Below, piece by piece: positions 61,664 through 64,000 of a DNA stretch of 64,000 nt. Location: contig BORH01000003.1 of NCBI GenBank assembly GCA_018333075.1, positions 372,001 to 436,000 of the forward strand, in the 5' to 3' direction. Position numbers and translations under genes: made by a program. The stretch is from Heyndrickxia sporothermodurans (GTDB taxonomy: Bacteria; Bacillota; Bacilli; Bacillales; Bacillaceae_C). Below the pieces are notes generated by a model, which was given only the letters and a program-made list of their open reading frames with translations, was not told the origin of the DNA and made no database searches. How positions within the stretch are numbered: the first letter of the stretch is position 1; the number at the start of each line of letters is the position of its first letter.

Positions 61664-62263
61664 AAGTGGATTATCGATATATGGACCTTTAATAGATAGA
61701 TTCATCAACTGAAATGCCATTTCTTGTTCGGAAAAATGCATGTTGTTTTCTACCCACCAGATGATTACTTCCAAAAATGCTGATTCCACATATTTTATAA
61801 TTAATTGTCGATTGGCTGTAAGATTTTGATCGTTTGGCTCGATTTGATTGATTCCCTCAGAAATAAATTCATGTATGATTTCTAATAAACCAGTTGTTAA
61901 ATAAGGAATTCGATTGGTGACAAGTAACGCTTTATAAAAAGTAAAGTTTTCGGCAATTTGATGAAACATTTGAACAAAGCTTGGATGTGGTTGTTTATCA
62001 ATAAATTCGTAGTTCTCCGAATAAGAAACGTGTTCCTTTACTTTTTGACGCAAATCCTCCAACATTTCATCTATACATTTAGTGAGAAGATCATATTTAT
62101 CCTTATAGTGAAGATAAAAAGTAACCCGTTTTACAGTTGCTTTATCAGATATATCTTGAACGGTAATTTTATCTAGTTCTCTTTCCTCCATCAATTCGAT
62201 TAATGCTTGTTTTAATAATCGTTGAGTTCGTATAACTCGTGGGTCTTTTTTTTGTTTTGTCAT
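61649..62263 (-). CDS. TetR-family transcriptional regulator
   Basis: A 204-residue repressor. The N-terminal HTH has RTQRLLKQALIELMEERELD and ITVQDISDKATVKRVTFYLHYKDKYDLL-type recognition helix (family hallmark FYxHYxxKxxL). The C-terminal all-helical ligand domain, with a tryptophan pair (VIIWWVENN), resembles the TetR_C_8/DhaS group. It is divergent from the DHA2 exporter gene 475 bases away and may repress it; no operator palindrome was pinned down. Confidence 0.9.
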   Translation of the reverse strand: MTKQKKDPRVIRTQRLLKQALIELMEERELDKITVQDISDKATVKRVTFYLHYKDKYDLLTKCIDEMLEDLRQKVKEHVSYSENYEFIDKQPHPSFVQMFHQIAENFTFYKALLVTNRIPYLTTGLLEIIHEFISEGINQIEPNDQNLTANRQLIIKYVESAFLEVIIWWVENNMHFSEQEMAFQLMNLSIKGPYIDNPLKKIR

Positions 62264-62738
62264 GTGAATTATCCTTTATTGCAATAATAGAAATATGTCT
62301 TTAAGTTTAACATTTGCCACTTTTTATGCAAGACCGAATCCTCTTCAATAGAAGAAAACTAGAAAATATTGCTCAATGTTATATTTTTAAGGAACTAAAT
62401 ATTTCGCTTGACAAAGCAAATTCTGAGCAGTTAAACTACTATAGTTATCAAGGAGACTTAGTAGGTTTTCGATACTGTCCTTTTCATTTTCTACAAACCA
62501 TCTTCACAAAAATTTTCTTTGATGTATTCACCTTCCAAATGAATGTTAGCTGATTAAGCAACGTGATGAAAATATAATGAAGTTGAAAATGCCCTGGAGA
62601 CTGATAGTTTCTAGGGCATGAGTTGTTTCTTTATCTAATTTAGGCATTTATCAAGACGTTTATTTCTATCATTTTTATGCAAATTGTTGTTTTTATGAAA
62701 TCACAACAGTCAATTTAATTAAGGGGGTTATAAATATA
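62264..62738. other. Intergenic region between tetR and the DHA2 exporter
   Basis: No gene is supported. A plus-strand frame from TTG 62314 to 62553 lacks a ribosome binding site and familiar sequence. ATGCCCT at 62589-62595 pairs with AGGGCAT at 62613-62619 (extended imperfectly to 12 bp), followed by a weak T-rich stretch. This is a possible terminator or operator upstream of the exporter. Confidence 0.45.
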
Positions 62739-64000
62739 ATGGACGATCAACAAAAAGAAAATGGATTCATTCGTAAGGGGCCGATTTTTGGAGTGATGAT
62801 AGCAGGTGCAGTTATCGCTTTCTTAAATCAAACATTGATTAATGTAGCATTGCCTCAAATAATGAATCATCTTCATATAGATGCAGCAACTGCAAATTGG
62901 CTAACGACCATTTTTATGTTAGTTAATGGAATTGTTATTCCTGTTACGGCATTTTTTATGAATCGTTTTACTACACGACAGCTTTATTTATCTTCAATCG
63001 GCTTTTTTGCAATCGGCACGTTAATTTGTGGGATTGCACCTTCTTTTTCATTTATATTAGTTGGCAGAGTTATTCAAGCGATAGGAGCAGGTATCCTCTT
63101 CCCATTAATTACAAATGTTATTTTCACTATCTTCCCAGCTAATCGAAGAGGTTTTGCAATGGGAATTTTCGGTGTTGCAATGAACTTTGCACCTGCAATA
63201 GGCCCAACCTTATCAGGGTGGATCGTTCAAAATTATTCATGGAGAGTGTTATTCTTCGTTATTTTTCCGGTTGCTCTTTTGAATTTTGTTGTGGCCTTCT
63301 TTTTAGTGAAAAATGTATCTGAAACGAGTCGGCCAAAGCTTGATGTTCTCGGTGTAGCTTTGTCGACAATCGGATTCGGAGGAGTTTTATATGCATTTGC
63401 AACAGCGGGGACTAATGGCTGGGATAGTATAGATGTAATCGTTATGTTTATCGTAGGTGGTATTAGCTTAGCCTTGTTTGTATGGAGACAGTTTACGGTT
63501 TCTCACCCGATATTAGAATTTCGGATATTCAAATATTCTACCTTTTCCTTAACTACTGTAATTAATGTAGTTGTTACAATGGCAATGTTTTCGGGAATGA
63601 TATTAATGCCTATTTATATGCAGAATGTTCGTGGGTTTTCACCCATTCAATCCGGATTACTATTATTGCCTGGTGGAATTGTGATGGGAATCATGTCACC
63701 GATTACGGGCAGGTTATTTGATAAATATGGTGCAAGATGGTTAACTATTATTGGCTTAGCAATTACAATTGTTACAACATTTGGGTTAACTAGGTTAGAG
63801 ACAAATACAACTTTTTTCTATGTAGTTAGCATTTATACATTAAGAATGTTCGGAATGTCTTTAGTAATGATGCCAATTTTCACTGCAGGATTAAATGATC
63901 TAGGATTAAGTTTAAATAAATATGGTACGGCAATGGTTAATACATTGAGAAATGTGGCGGGTGCCATTGGGATGGCATTCTTTGTTACTATCATGACGAA
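62739..64000 (+). CDS. MFS multidrug exporter, DHA2 (EmrB/QacA) family, C-terminus beyond window
   Basis: Begins at ATG 62739 behind AGGGGG and stays open to the right edge (420 codons). Helix 1 carries the family's FLNQTLINVALPQIMNHL, and helix 4 has VGRVIQAIGAGILFPLI. Motif C in helix 5 is GFAMGIFGVAMNFAPAIGPT. About 11 helices are visible of the expected 14. Such proteins export drugs or lipophilic compounds by proton antiport. The TetR gene upstream, divergent, is the probable regulator. Confidence 0.9.
   Translation, partial: MDDQQKENGFIRKGPIFGVMIAGAVIAFLNQTLINVALPQIMNHLHIDAATANWLTTIFMLVNGIVIPVTAFFMNRFTTRQLYLSSIGFFAIGTLICGIAPSFSFILVGRVIQAIGAGILFPLITNVIFTIFPANRRGFAMGIFGVAMNFAPAIGPTLSGWIVQNYSWRVLFFVIFPVALLNFVVAFFLVKNVSETSRPKLDVLGVALSTIGFGGVLYAFATAGTNGWDSIDVIVMFIVGGISLALFVWRQFTVSHPILEFRIFKYSTFSLTTVINVVVTMAMFSGMILMPIYMQNVRGFSPIQSGLLLLPGGIVMGIMSPITGRLFDKYGARWLTIIGLAITIVTTFGLTRLETNTTFFYVVSIYTLRMFGMSLVMMPIFTAGLNDLGLSLNKYGTAMVNTLRNVAGAIGMAFFVTIMT

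Noticed and set aside
62314-62553. Plus-strand frame of 79 codons between tetR and the DHA2 exporter
   Set aside because: Starts at TTG without a ribosome binding site, has unconvincing composition and matches no family; treated as chance in AT-rich DNA.

Overview
The window looks like chromosomal DNA of a low-GC, endospore-forming Bacillaceae bacterium (Bacillus in the broad sense). The evidence is AT-rich codon use, strong AGGAGG-type ribosome binding sites, many Rho-independent terminators, T-box and cobalamin riboswitches, and close relatives of B. subtilis or B. megaterium genes: bcrC, ykhA, bltD, aroA with an N-terminal chorismate mutase, lipM, a class IV pha cluster, yxeA with a bce-type ABC module, and gerP-like spore genes. 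No rRNA, tRNA, CRISPR array, insertion sequence or prophage was seen. The species cannot be fixed from sequence alone.

Layout. 1-8 kb: the edge of a membrane protein, a PPP-type metallophosphatase, a BltD-like acetyltransferase, BcrC, then a cell-envelope stress module (PepSY-type protein, CiaRH-like two-component system, MacAB-like exporter). 8-11 kb: a polyhydroxyalkanoate operon (phaB-phaR-phaC) ending in a 32-residue ORF. 11-20 kb: an orphan PAS kinase, a polysaccharide deacetylase, a DUF817 relic, a spore-type group (GerPC-like, Hsp20, GerPF-like), a broken GNAT gene, YkhA, a CidR-like LysR regulator and DegV. 20.6-24.6 kb: the two-gene Pnkp-Hen1 RNA-repair system. 25-32 kb: YitT protein, Nudix hydrolase with a coupled 55-aa ORF, lipM-lipA, two tandem T-boxes (probable Phe specifier) ahead of aroA, and an NSS-family transporter. 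32-39 kb: a lipoprotein, then a Bce/Yxd-type ABC module with its two-component system and YxeA.

39-50.7 kb: a cobalamin riboswitch followed by a 13-gene operon for corrinoid import, adenosylation, salvage and nucleotide-loop assembly (btuF, pduO-type cobA, btuC, btuD-cbiZ fusion, cbiB, cobD, cobU, cobQ, cobS, cobC, a degenerate CobU-like gene, cblT, cblS). No corrin-ring synthesis genes are present, so this is a salvage route. 50.7-64 kb: HemY/CgoX, GdhA, FeoA-FeoB with a Cys-rich partner, MerR regulator with a divergent MFS exporter and UspA, an M20 dipeptidase, an SDR, a TetR regulator and a DHA2 exporter cut by the window edge.

Most loci are ordinary housekeeping or accessory functions. 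The points most worth a second look are the Pnkp-Hen1 pair, the 21-bp-period repeat array inside the cobalamin operon, the histidine-less second CobU, the unannotated small ORFs after phaC and after the Nudix gene, the tandem T-boxes, and two sets of helically phased repeats in front of exporter or two-component loci.
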